From: Solirubrobacterales bacterium
GTDB lineage: Bacteria > Actinomycetota > Thermoleophilia > Solirubrobacterales > Solirubrobacteraceae
Length of the DNA stretch: 64,000 bases
Assembly (NCBI GenBank): GCA_947474595.1
Contig: CANJIV010000003.1
Coordinates: 62,001-126,000 of the forward strand
Reading direction: 5' to 3'
Part shown: positions 17,177-25,643 of the stretch, one piece after another
Layout: every line of letters starts with the position of its first letter
How positions within the stretch are numbered: the first letter of the stretch is position 1
The notes under the pieces: model-generated
The model's database searches: none
What the model was told of the DNA's origin: nothing
The model's input: the letters and a program-made list of their open reading frames with translations, nothing else
Program-made: the position numbers and the translations under genes

Positions 17177-19498
17177 CTAGAACTCGACTTCGGAGCCCTT
17201 GGGCCGCGATTCGCGTGGGCGCAACGAAACCGGTGCGGTGTGCATTGCGCGCAGTCGAACATCGCGCCACGAAACTCCCTCGCGGACTAGCGCTGGGACT
17301 CCCATGATCACCGCTGTTGCGATCTCTACGGCCTGCAGAATGATCCCGTACCCCAACGCGTCAGCCGAGCTAATCCCGTAGGCGCCGCTGAGTACCGCGA
17401 CACACGCAGCCTGGAAGATGCCAAGGTTTGAAGGGGTGATTGGCAACACGGCTGTGACGTTTACGGCGAATAGAACAGCCGCCGCAGCCCCCATCCCGGC
17501 TTGATGTTCAAGGCCCAGAGCAACCAGCAGCAGATAACACGACAACCACTGGAGCGCCCAAGCCGAAAGCTGGGCGATCGTTGCAATAGCCCCCTTGCGT
17601 GGATTACGAAAGACGAGCAGGCCATCACGGACCTTTTCAAGCGCAGACCGTGCCTGGGTAAGAGCTGCTGCGACTCGCGCGTAGCGAGACGGCTTACCGC
17701 GTCGCAAGAGCGTCGGAATCGCCAAGACGGCTGCGATCAGTGCGATCGGAATCACGGTCGCTGCAACGAGAGCTCCCTCATGACCTTGGAAGAGACCCAC
17801 GGTGGCAAACATCACCGACCCGAGGATCGCCAGCGCGACGATATTGAGAATAGTTTGTGAGACGAGCGTCCCTAGAACCACTGGCAGAATCTCCCGCGGG
17901 CGGCCCAGCCGTCGAGCAACGATTAACGCACGCGATGGCTCCCCTAATCGCGCAGGGAGTGTGGCCGACATCAAAACTCCGATAAATGTCCCTTGCATCG
18001 CATCGGTAGGGCTGACCTTTGTCTTAGGCAGGGCCGCCTGGAGGATTGCTCTCCAGGCCACCGCCCTGACCAACATTGACGCACACATCAAACCAAGGGC
18101 CACTAGCACCCAGGTCGGGCTTGAATCAACAAGGGCGTTAACGATGTTGTCGATGCCGATCTGGTCAAGCGCCAAAGCAGTCAACCCCGCGCCCAGCAGG
18201 ACGGCGACAAGCAGGCCGATGCGCCGCGCCGCAACTGCAAGTGGTCCGTGCGAGCCGACTAGGGCCGGCTCAAGACTGGGCAACTTCTGGCGGCGCTGGT
18301 TTGGCGAAGGATCAGCGCTGCGAATGCCAGTCGCCATCGCCAGCTTGTGCATTCTGCCCTCAGGCTCGCAAACGGCCTGGGCGTCGTCGTAGGCCTCGAG
18401 CACCTCATTGGCGATTCGAGGCCAAGCGAAGCGCTCTGCGCGCGCTCGGGCCCCCGCGGCTAAGGTCGCCCGTCGCGCCGGCTCGTACCAGAGGTCGCGC
18501 AAAGCCTCAGCGAGCGCCGTCGCGTCGCCACGCGGAACCAAGACGCCTTCGCGGCCGTCTCGCAGCACGTCGCGGTAGCCAGCGATGTCAGAGGCGATCA
18601 CGGGAGTGCCGCTTGCAAAGGCCTCAGTCAAGACCATTCCGAAGCTCTCACCACCCAACGATGGAGCGCAGAGAACGTCTGCCTCTCTAAGCGCATGGTT
18701 TTTTTCTTGGTCGGAGATCTTGCCCAGCACCTCCACGCCGCGATCATCGAGCAGCAGCGGCTCAACTTCCTCTTGGGTTGCGCCGATGATTTTGAGCGTT
18801 GCCGGCACATGCTCGCGCAGAGCCTCGAAGGCTCGTAATAGCACTGGCAGCCCTTTGCGCTCCACGGCTTGGCCGACGAAAACGATCCTTAGATGATCTT
18901 CCTCACTGCTGAAATCCGGTAGATCGTCAAGAACCTCCACACCATTGGGAACGATCCGATAGTGACCGCCATAAAATCTGCGACCCGTCCAAGCCGCTGC
19001 CTCCGAGACAGCAATTCTCACGTTGAGGTGATTAAGAACACGCCTAGCTCCAATGAGATTACCCGCGTTGTTGGAGAGCACATTCTCCGAAAAGCAGTGG
19101 AAGGTTCCGACCCGAGGGACACGCGTCGTGTGACAAGCGTCCCAGCCCAGTAGGGGTGCAACAGGCTCGTGGATGTGAACCACGTCGTAGCCGCCCGTGG
19201 CAAGCTCGCGACGCATCGCACGGGTCGCTAGCGGCGAGACCGAAAGGTTCGACACGGCCCCGTTAGAAGAGATCCCAACCGTGCGCCCGAGCGCCACTAG
19301 GTAGTCCGGGGATGAACGCACCTGTGGCACGGCCCCGCCGTGAGTGCGCCGCGCAATGGCGTCATCTGGGTCCCAAGGCGCAAGCACGCGCACATCGTGT
19401 CCAGTGGCCAACAGCTGCTGGGCAAGCGCCTCGATATGGCGCGTCACACCGCCTGGATAAGTCCAAGAGTACGGAGATACGAGAGCTATCTTGGTCAT
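17177..19498 (-). CDS. Fusion of GT4 glycosyltransferase and LPG-synthase/flippase-like membrane domain
   Basis: A 773-residue two-part protein. Residues about 1-365 are a GT-B glycosyltransferase of family 4: SPYSWTYPGGVTRHIEAL at the start, RIVFVGQAVERKG in the middle, and the donor-binding EX7E motif in GGESFGMVLTEAFASGTPVI, similar to PimA/MshA-type enzymes. After a linker, residues about 425-745 form a polytopic domain of the UPF0104/lysylphosphatidylglycerol-synthase transmembrane family (AglD-like), with about eight hydrophobic segments. It probably glycosylates a lipid on the cytoplasmic face and may move or hold it in the membrane. It overlaps the preceding gene by 4 bp and ends a three-gene operon. 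Domain calls are firm; substrate is unknown. Confidence 0.85.
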   Translation of the reverse strand: MTKIALVSPYSWTYPGGVTRHIEALAQQLLATGHDVRVLAPWDPDDAIARRTHGGAVPQVRSSPDYLVALGRTVGISSNGAVSNLSVSPLATRAMRRELATGGYDVVHIHEPVAPLLGWDACHTTRVPRVGTFHCFSENVLSNNAGNLIGARRVLNHLNVRIAVSEAAAWTGRRFYGGHYRIVPNGVEVLDDLPDFSSEEDHLRIVFVGQAVERKGLPVLLRAFEALREHVPATLKIIGATQEEVEPLLLDDRGVEVLGKISDQEKNHALREADVLCAPSLGGESFGMVLTEAFASGTPVIASDIAGYRDVLRDGREGVLVPRGDATALAEALRDLWYEPARRATLAAGARARAERFAWPRIANEVLEAYDDAQAVCEPEGRMHKLAMATGIRSADPSPNQRRQKLPSLEPALVGSHGPLAVAARRIGLLVAVLLGAGLTALALDQIGIDNIVNALVDSSPTWVLVALGLMCASMLVRAVAWRAILQAALPKTKVSPTDAMQGTFIGVLMSATLPARLGEPSRALIVARRLGRPREILPVVLGTLVSQTILNIVALAILGSVMFATVGLFQGHEGALVAATVIPIALIAAVLAIPTLLRRGKPSRYARVAAALTQARSALEKVRDGLLVFRNPRKGAIATIAQLSAWALQWLSCYLLLVALGLEHQAGMGAAAAVLFAVNVTAVLPITPSNLGIFQAACVAVLSGAYGISSADALGYGIILQAVEIATAVIMGVPALVREGVSWRDVRLRAMHTAPVSLRPRESRPKGSEVEF

Positions 19499-21591
19499 GG
19501 CGTTTGTGCGGCGGATTGGGCTGCTGTAGTTACCGGTTTATTGAGCGTAGAGGATATACCCGAAGACCCCCCATCTGCGGCCTCGCCAGGATGACCGTCG
19601 CTCCCTGGCACAAGTGCTGGATTCCCTTGAATGTAAGCCGTAATACACACCAACAGAAAAACCGATGCAACGAAAAGTATTGGTCCGGAGTCGTTAGTTA
19701 AGGCACCGACGACTCCAGCCACTAGAACACCAATCATCGCCGCATTCCAAGCTGGAGCTCGCAGTGGAGCGTAGAGCCAGATGCGGTTACGGATAGCGAA
19801 AGCAGATGCCAGCACAGCACCCACCGTAACCGCAGGCATAAGGCCTCTTCCTGCCGACCTTAGCGCCATATCGCCGCGCCTCTTAAAGATGTCAAAGAGG
19901 TTGCTGGTTCCATCAACCTCGAGCACGCTGCGGCTGAAATGTCCGTTGCCGCCGGTCGTCTGGTCTAAAAGGGCAAGCAAGGCAACGCCAACGAATGGGA
20001 CGAGACAGGCGATCGCGACTGCTCGACGAGTCACTCCACCCGGAAGCATCAGCACGGTCGCAGCAGCAGCCCCAGCGCAGGCGGTGATGACGCCTCCCAC
20101 ATCGGCCCCAAGTCGGCCGTACCCGACAACGACCGCCGCTACAAATCCCATCAGAGCAAAGGCGCCAGCCCCGCGGCGGCTACGCCCCTGGCCACCCAAA
20201 GCAGCGGCGACCGCCAGCAACGCAAGTCCCGGTAAGAGCGGTTCAAGCTCGTTTCCGATCCCGAAGAAGCGAACACCGGCTCGAGGGTTAGATCCCAGCA
20301 GCGAATCGGTCGTCAACGTAGACCCCAGCGCGAGGTCGATCGTAAACGCTACTAGCGCTACGCCAGCGGGGAGAAGCGGGCCTCTCGGCCAAGGGGCTAG
20401 GCGATCACTGATCGCTGCCAAGACAAAAGTCAGAGCAACGATCACTCCCATCTCGGCGATGCGACTGCCGGGTCCAATCGCGGCCGCCGCCAAGACAACG
20501 CCCGGAAGCCAGAAAAACGCCAGAGCACAGATTCGTAGCCCTTGGCGCGCGTGGGTGTGCCATCCACCGAGCCCCAACACCAACAACAGGCCGGCGCAGG
20601 CCATCAACATCGCCAGCAGGGCTGGGATCCGCCGTGGTGCTATCGAATCCCAGCGTGTTCGCAGCTCAATCAGGCCACCGGCAGTCATCCGAGCGCCGGG
20701 TACGATCGGCTCGCCGCGCACGTCTTCGGGAACGGTGATCCCCAAATGACCGAGGGTGGTCGGAAGCAGGTCAATGGCGGTGACCACGCCATCGCGTCGC
20801 GTCGTTCTCGACTCCAGCCCGCGTCCAGCAAAACCCTGCCCCGCAACAGCGATCGGTAGTAGCTGGGACACCTGAGCATCAGGAGGACTCTGAGCCACCA
20901 CAAAGAGGTCGTCGGGACCACGGCTGGCGAGCAGTCGATTGAGAGCGTTCTGCCCTGCTAGGCCGGCCGGCAGCGAGGTCACGACGAGCGGATAGCGCGC
21001 CAGCAGATCTAGCGCGCGCTCGGCCACAGTGCTCTCCGATCCCAACGTCACCGCAGCAACTAGCCCTCGGCTATCAGCAGCGCCAACGGCCTCGATATTG
21101 CTCGCGCCAGATACTCCGGCGTAGCCCACCCCTGCGCGAATAGCGCTTGCTAGCAGTCCGGGCCGGATCGTCGCCGGGGCGCCGTCGGCGCGCGCAAGAG
21201 CGGCTGCCCAACCTGCGATCCGTCCACCCTGACCATCTACTACAAGCTCAAGCGAGCCTGGCACCTGAGGGTCGTAGTTAGACGCCGAGATGCGGCTACC
21301 TTGGCTGATGTCAAGCATCGCCTGCTGTGGGCTGTAGTTACCCTGCGTCGCACTCATTAGGCCAACTCCAAGCCCTGGACGCGCGGCAAATGAACCCAAC
21401 AGCTGGTTGCCAGAACCTGGCGTGCCGAGCTGATCTAAGCCAGCCACCCCAGCGGCCGGCGCCTGAGCCGGCAAGAAGACAATCAGCACGCGTGGCTTGG
21501 TGACTGCTAGGACGGGTCCAGCGAAGACGAAGATAGAGGCCAGAGCTAGCCCCAAGGCCACGGACGCTCGACGGAGCAGACGGTGATACAT
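19495..21591 (-). CDS. Polytopic membrane protein with degenerate phosphatase-like ectodomain (paralogue B)
   Basis: 698 residues, uncharacterised. A signal-anchor (about 8-30) is followed by an outside domain of about 290 residues and then ten or more membrane helices (about 325-670). The ectodomain ends with VTAIDLLPTTLGHLGITVPE, the terminal signature of alkaline-phosphatase/sulfatase-fold proteins, but the metal-binding aspartate expected near the N terminus (usually VVDG) is absent (VLIVFLPAQ). Membrane-domain motifs shared with the next gene are RFFGIGNELEPLLP, GRLGADVGG, GGNGHFSR and LTNDSGPILFV. Polar residues in these loops could form an active site on an envelope lipid. It begins 4 bp after its paralogue and overlaps the glycosyltransferase fusion. 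Confidence 0.7.
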   Translation of the reverse strand: MYHRLLRRASVALGLALASIFVFAGPVLAVTKPRVLIVFLPAQAPAAGVAGLDQLGTPGSGNQLLGSFAARPGLGVGLMSATQGNYSPQQAMLDISQGSRISASNYDPQVPGSLELVVDGQGGRIAGWAAALARADGAPATIRPGLLASAIRAGVGYAGVSGASNIEAVGAADSRGLVAAVTLGSESTVAERALDLLARYPLVVTSLPAGLAGQNALNRLLASRGPDDLFVVAQSPPDAQVSQLLPIAVAGQGFAGRGLESRTTRRDGVVTAIDLLPTTLGHLGITVPEDVRGEPIVPGARMTAGGLIELRTRWDSIAPRRIPALLAMLMACAGLLLVLGLGGWHTHARQGLRICALAFFWLPGVVLAAAAIGPGSRIAEMGVIVALTFVLAAISDRLAPWPRGPLLPAGVALVAFTIDLALGSTLTTDSLLGSNPRAGVRFFGIGNELEPLLPGLALLAVAAALGGQGRSRRGAGAFALMGFVAAVVVGYGRLGADVGGVITACAGAAAATVLMLPGGVTRRAVAIACLVPFVGVALLALLDQTTGGNGHFSRSVLEVDGTSNLFDIFKRRGDMALRSAGRGLMPAVTVGAVLASAFAIRNRIWLYAPLRAPAWNAAMIGVLVAGVVGALTNDSGPILFVASVFLLVCITAYIQGNPALVPGSDGHPGEAADGGSSGISSTLNKPVTTAAQSAAQTP

Positions 21592-21595
21592 CGGC

Positions 21596-23695
21596 TTAGC
21601 CTGCTAGGGCACTCTCGGCCGAGGTCCCCGTGGAGGCCGGTAGAGGCGTTTTAGGTTCGGTCGGAGTAGCGCCTTCTCCCGGCATTTTCAGTGGAGTTGG
21701 CACTCCCTGTATGTAGGCCGTGACTGCCAGTAACGCAAAGATCGCATTGACAAATAAGACCGGTCCGGAGTCGTTGGTGAGCGCCCCGCCAATCCCGGCA
21801 AAGAGGCCTCCTACCAAGACAGCTCTCCACGGTGCATCGTTTAGCGGCGCGAACAGCCAACTTCGGTTGCGATATGCGAATACGACCGCAAGCGCATAGA
21901 AGCCGGTGATGAATGGGGTGAGACCTTTAAAGAAAGCGTTGAAGGAAAGCCTATAGCGCCGCGAGACCAGCTCCCAAAGGTCGGTTGGACTAGTGGCACG
22001 CGACAGATTACGGCTGAGGTGACCATTGCCTCCCGAGAGTAGATCGAGCACAATTAGTGCCGCTATTGCGGCTACCGGAACGAGTATCGCAATCCCAATA
22101 ACTCGCTTATTGATGCCTCCTGGGAGCATCACTAGGGTCGCACCGATCGCTGCAAATCCAGCCGTCAGTACTCCACCGACGTCGGCACCCAGTCGCCCCC
22201 AGCCCATTACGAAACCAATAAACAGTCCCCCGAAAGCGAACGCCATCGCCCGACGGTTTGTCTTGATGTCCCCGGGCATCAGCGCAGCCAACCCTGCGAA
22301 TAGAAGGATCGGTAGCAGGGGCTCGAGCTCATTGCTAACGCCGTAGAAGCGCGCTCCGAAGAGCACGCTGGGTCCTAACACTGAGTTAGTGAGCACTTGA
22401 GGCGCAAAGGCGAGAACTGCCGTATACGACGCGATTGCCGCCGCAGCCGGTGCCGCCGGGCCGCGCGGCCACCGAAGAGTTCGGTCCGTTATGGCCGCCA
22501 TCACGAAACTTCCCACGGCAATGATTGCTAACTCGGTTCGCTTGAGGCTCGGGTCAAGCAGACCAGATACAAGGACCAGCGTCGGCCACCAGAACAGCGA
22601 TAGCGCCGTCAGCCGCAGACCCACCCGCAGCCCCCAGCCCAAGCCACGCCAGACTGACAGCACGAGAGTAAGCAGCAGGCCGATCGCCACGATCGTCCGG
22701 ATTGAAGCCTTCTGACGTCCGCCGCGGGTGTCACTCCAGCGCCGGCGCTGATCTTGGAGTTGCTGAGCGGTCCTAGCGGGCCCCTTTGTAATAACCGTTC
22801 CACGGGCCCGGTCTGGCATCGTGATTCCAAGATGATCCAGTGCAGTCGGCAAGACGTCGATTAGCGCAACCAGCCCGTTTTGTCGCGTCGTCGCACTCGT
22901 GGCCGCCCCTCCAAGTTGGCCGGTCTTAAGCCCAGCGATGGCGAATGCCGTGAGGTTGAGATAGCGAATAGGAGGCTTGCCAAACCCCGCCTGTACAGGG
23001 GTTGGCGGCAGATGGAAGACCATCAACTCCTCCGACCTCGGTCGTGTGCGAATCAGCTCATCTAACTGGTTAAGGTCGCTGACTACCGGCGGCAGACTAA
23101 CGACGACAAGTCGGTAGCGCTTGCGCATCTCGTCAGCTCGGGCCGCGACAGTATCGGCGCTTCCGATCGAAACCGCACTAATGTGACCCGACCGGTCGGC
23201 GGCTGCGATTGCCTCGACATTGGGCTCTAACGCGATCCCCACATACGCTGCACCGCCTGGGATTGAACCGGCTAGGAGCCCTGGTTCAATCGTCACTGAG
23301 GCAGACCCAGCCCGAGCAACAGCGTCATCCCAGCCAACTATTTGCCCTGGACCACCATCGCCCTTAGCGTCTAAGTAGAGCGGGGAGTTGGGAGTACGCG
23401 GCGTGTAGAGGCCAGCCGACTGGCGCGTGCCTTGACTGATGTCTAATAGAGACTGCGACTCGTTGTAATCACCTTGAACGGTTGACATCAGGCCGAGCGA
23501 GAGCTGGGGGCGGTAGCCAAAGCCCTGTAAGAGCTGATCGCGCGGCTCGTCGGTGCCGCCTTGGAAATACAGATTATTGTCCTGCACCGTTACGGGCAGG
23601 AAAGCAAGTGTGACCGAGGGCACTGCTGCTGCGTTGGCCGTCGCCGGGGCGAGAACAAGCGCTGCCAGCACCGCGGCGAGAGCCGTCCGAAGCAT
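21596..23695 (-). CDS. Polytopic membrane protein with degenerate phosphatase-like ectodomain (paralogue A)
   Basis: About 699 residues; tandem paralogue of the next gene with the same plan: signal peptide (to about residue 23, ending ANAAA), ectodomain to about 330, then a polytopic domain. Shared motifs are VALIDVLPTALDHLGITMP, RFYGVSNELEPLLP, GRLGADVGG, GGNGHLSR and LTNDSGPVLFV. The N-terminal strand reads VTLAFLPVT, so the nucleophile/metal aspartate of the phosphatase fold is also missing. I prefer ATG 23695 to the TTG at 23734, because the signal peptide then starts at residue 1 and a TATAGT -10-like box lies about 10 bases before the ATG. Function is not known; the operon suggests envelope glycolipid or polymer handling. 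Confidence 0.7.
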   Translation of the reverse strand: MLRTALAAVLAALVLAPATANAAAVPSVTLAFLPVTVQDNNLYFQGGTDEPRDQLLQGFGYRPQLSLGLMSTVQGDYNESQSLLDISQGTRQSAGLYTPRTPNSPLYLDAKGDGGPGQIVGWDDAVARAGSASVTIEPGLLAGSIPGGAAYVGIALEPNVEAIAAADRSGHISAVSIGSADTVAARADEMRKRYRLVVVSLPPVVSDLNQLDELIRTRPRSEELMVFHLPPTPVQAGFGKPPIRYLNLTAFAIAGLKTGQLGGAATSATTRQNGLVALIDVLPTALDHLGITMPDRARGTVITKGPARTAQQLQDQRRRWSDTRGGRQKASIRTIVAIGLLLTLVLSVWRGLGWGLRVGLRLTALSLFWWPTLVLVSGLLDPSLKRTELAIIAVGSFVMAAITDRTLRWPRGPAAPAAAAIASYTAVLAFAPQVLTNSVLGPSVLFGARFYGVSNELEPLLPILLFAGLAALMPGDIKTNRRAMAFAFGGLFIGFVMGWGRLGADVGGVLTAGFAAIGATLVMLPGGINKRVIGIAILVPVAAIAALIVLDLLSGGNGHLSRNLSRATSPTDLWELVSRRYRLSFNAFFKGLTPFITGFYALAVVFAYRNRSWLFAPLNDAPWRAVLVGGLFAGIGGALTNDSGPVLFVNAIFALLAVTAYIQGVPTPLKMPGEGATPTEPKTPLPASTGTSAESALAG

Positions 23696-23774
23696 CAGGG
23701 GTACTATAAAGGTCGGTCCGCCGACTTCACGCAAGTCATCATCCAGTACCCAATATTCGCTTTATTACGAGCCA

Positions 23775-24464
23775 ATGCCCGAACGCCACTTCATCAAATA
23801 CACCTTCCTGCAAGTCGACCCCGCTTGGCGTCGACTCAGCGACCAGGAGCGCAGCGCCCACAAGCGCGAGTTCACAGCTGCCTGCGAGGACTTCGCCGAC
23901 GGCCACCTACTGCGCTCCTTCTCGCTTGTGGGAACACGTGGAGATGCAGACCTCCTGCTGCTCTCTCAGTCGGCCAACCTTGACCACATCCACGAATTCC
24001 ACGTCGTCTTGGCCCAGAGCGGCTTGATGAAGTGGGCGACCACCCCGTACTCCTACTTGGCTATGACCAAACCCTCGGAGTACTCCGATGAGTCTCGCTT
24101 GGAAGTACGCCCGGGTCACTCTCACTATCTCTTCGTATACCCGTTCGTAAAGACGCGCGAGTGGTACCGCCTGCCCGCCGATGAACGGTGGCGAATCATG
24201 CAGGAGCACATTCAGGTCGGCAAGGAGTACCCCTCGATTGATCTCAATACCAGCTACTCCTTTGGTCTCGACGACCAAGAGTTCGTCGTCGCCTTCGAGA
24301 CAGACCGCCCGGCGGACTTCCTCGACCTAGTCCAGCGACTTCGCACAACGGAGTCCAGCGAGTACACCAAGCGAGACACTCCGACCTTCACCTGCATCGC
24401 CGCATCGCTGGAGCGCACACTCAACGCACTCGACGGCGCCGCTCTGACGCCAGCTTCTATCTGA
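23775..24464 (+). CDS. hemQ: Coproheme decarboxylase HemQ (chlorite-dismutase-like)
   Basis: Converts iron-coproporphyrin III to protoheme by two peroxide-driven decarboxylations, the last step of the Gram-positive heme route. From the ATG at 23775 the protein is 229 residues, a normal length for HemQ. Family marks are IKYTFLQVDPAWRRLS at the start, the segment TTPYSYLAMTKPSEY with the reactive tyrosine region, and IMQEHIQVGKEYP with the probable axial heme histidine. The open frame runs further upstream, into the divergent gene, but that extension is not conserved-looking. It faces an A-type Fe-S carrier gene across a hairpin. Confidence 0.9.
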   Translation: MPERHFIKYTFLQVDPAWRRLSDQERSAHKREFTAACEDFADGHLLRSFSLVGTRGDADLLLLSQSANLDHIHEFHVVLAQSGLMKWATTPYSYLAMTKPSEYSDESRLEVRPGHSHYLFVYPFVKTREWYRLPADERWRIMQEHIQVGKEYPSIDLNTSYSFGLDDQEFVVAFETDRPADFLDLVQRLRTTESSEYTKRDTPTFTCIAASLERTLNALDGAALTPASI

Positions 24465-24465
24465 G

Positions 24466-24495
24466 CCGACGGAGGGGCTAGGCCCCCAGTCGGCG
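24466..24495. terminator. Bidirectional hairpin between hemQ and the Fe-S carrier gene
   Basis: GCCGAC followed by GAGGGG pairs with CCCCC and GTCGGC around a CTAGG loop, directly between the two convergent stop codons. It is a compact GC-rich stem without a clear T-run. Confidence 0.6.
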
Positions 24496-24849
24496 TTAGA
24501 CAGCGGAGAGCTCTTCTTCTTCGGCTACCCGGAATGAGGAGCCGCATCCGCAAGCCGCTACGACATTTGGGTTGTTAACTTGAAAGCCGGCGCCTTGGAG
24601 GCCCTCGACATAATCGACCTCGGCCCCGTCGACGTAGCTTGCGCTCTCGCTATCAACGAGCAGGAGGATGCCTTGGCTCTCGATCACGGTGTCGCCCTCG
24701 CGCTTCTCGTCAAAGGCGAGTTGATATTGAAAGCCCGAGCAGCCACCGCCGCGAACGCCTACCCGCAGGCCAGCGGTCGGCGCAGCATTGTCTTGGGATG
24801 CAAGGAACTCTTTGACTTTTTCAGCACCCTTGTCGGTTAACGTAATCAT
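24496..24849 (-). CDS. erpA: A-type iron-sulfur carrier protein (ErpA/IscA/SufA family)
   Basis: A 117-residue Fe-S carrier that receives clusters from the SUF or ISC scaffold and passes them to target enzymes. The three conserved cysteines are present: Cys37 in GGGCSGFQY, and Cys100 and Cys102 in ACGCGSSF. It is divergent from bolA-grx, whose products also act in cluster trafficking. Choice between ErpA, IscA and SufA cannot be made from sequence alone. Confidence 0.9.
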   Translation of the reverse strand: MITLTDKGAEKVKEFLASQDNAAPTAGLRVGVRGGGCSGFQYQLAFDEKREGDTVIESQGILLLVDSESASYVDGAEVDYVEGLQGAGFQVNNPNVVAACGCGSSFRVAEEEELSAV

Positions 24850-24983
24850 CAGCGAGACCTCGCGATTCGTGCGGTGGGAGATTCGAAACTATGGTACTGA
24901 AATGCCATCTGAGACACTCCAACACTTCACCAAGTGTAGCGAGGAGTCGGGCGGTCTCCTAACATGGCTAAGATTCTTCACCC

Positions 24984-25217
24984 ATGCCAACCAGCGAAGA
25001 GCTAAAAGCGCGCATCGAGGCCGCCATCCCCGGCTCGCACGCCGAGGTGGAAGATCTGACCGGCGGCGGTGATCACTTTCGCGCACGGATTGTGGCCCAA
25101 GCCTTTGCCGGCCTTAGCCGTATAGAGCAGCATCGCCGTGTTTATGACGTATTCGGCGCCGATATCGGTGGACCGATTCACGCACTATCCCTTCAGACCC
25201 GAGTCGAGCAAGAGTGA
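24984..25217 (+). CDS. bolA: BolA-family protein
   Basis: A 77-residue BolA protein, partner of CGFS glutaredoxins in Fe-S cluster transfer. Conserved features are GGGDHFRARIV with the cluster-ligand histidine region, LSRIEQHRRVYDVF and GPIHALSL. It is followed 7 bp later by the monothiol glutaredoxin gene, the typical pair. A TAAGAT -10-like box at 24966-24971, 12 nt before the ATG, suggests a leaderless or near-leaderless message. Confidence 0.9.
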   Translation: MPTSEELKARIEAAIPGSHAEVEDLTGGGDHFRARIVAQAFAGLSRIEQHRRVYDVFGADIGGPIHALSLQTRVEQE

Positions 25218-25224
25218 GGAACCT

Positions 25225-25638
25225 ATGACCGATCTTTCCCCTAACCAAGACCAGAGCGTTCGCCAAGCAATCGAGTCCGCGATCGCCGAAAACGAAGTTA
25301 TCCTCTTCATGAAGGGCACTCCAGATGACCCTAAGTGCGGCTTCTCTGCACGCTGTGTAGCGACCCTTCAAGCGCTCGAGTCACCATTTGCGGCTGTCGA
25401 CATCCTGCCTGACCCACGTCTACGCCAAGAGCTATCAGCCATCTCTAACTGGCCGACAATTCCTCAACTTTTCGTCCGCGGAGAGCTGATCGGCGGCTGC
25501 GACATCATCACCGAACTCTATGAGTCAGGTGAGTTGGCAGAGGTCCTAGGCGTGCAAACGCCGCCAGAGGCCCCGGCCATGGTCGCGCCTGGCCTCGATA
25601 CTGCTGCGCCGATCGAGATCACTAACCGGCTCTCCTAG
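25225..25638 (+). CDS. grxD: Monothiol glutaredoxin, CGFS type (Grx4/GrxD)
   Basis: Binds a [2Fe-2S] cluster as a dimer, or with BolA, and passes it on. From the ATG at 25225 (GAGGA site at 25216-25220) the protein has 137 residues. MKGTPDDPKCGFSARCV holds the CGFS active site at 38-41, and the glutathione-binding WPTIPQLFVRGELIGGCDI follows. An unconserved Ala/Pro-rich tail of about 27 residues extends beyond the usual end near residue 110. It is coupled to bolA upstream, and mtnA begins 6 bp downstream. Confidence 0.93.
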   Translation: MTDLSPNQDQSVRQAIESAIAENEVILFMKGTPDDPKCGFSARCVATLQALESPFAAVDILPDPRLRQELSAISNWPTIPQLFVRGELIGGCDIITELYESGELAEVLGVQTPPEAPAMVAPGLDTAAPIEITNRLS

Positions 25639-25643
25639 TCACG

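Noticed and set aside
19781-20749. Long open frame on the plus strand inside the polytopic-protein gene
   Set aside because: It is rich in Pro, Arg, Ser and Thr with no motif, and lies antisense to a gene with a signal peptide, helices and paralogue conservation.
23553-23774. N-terminal extension of HemQ
   Set aside because: The extension overlaps the start and signal peptide of the divergent gene and is low-complexity; HemQ proteins begin near the ATG at 23775.
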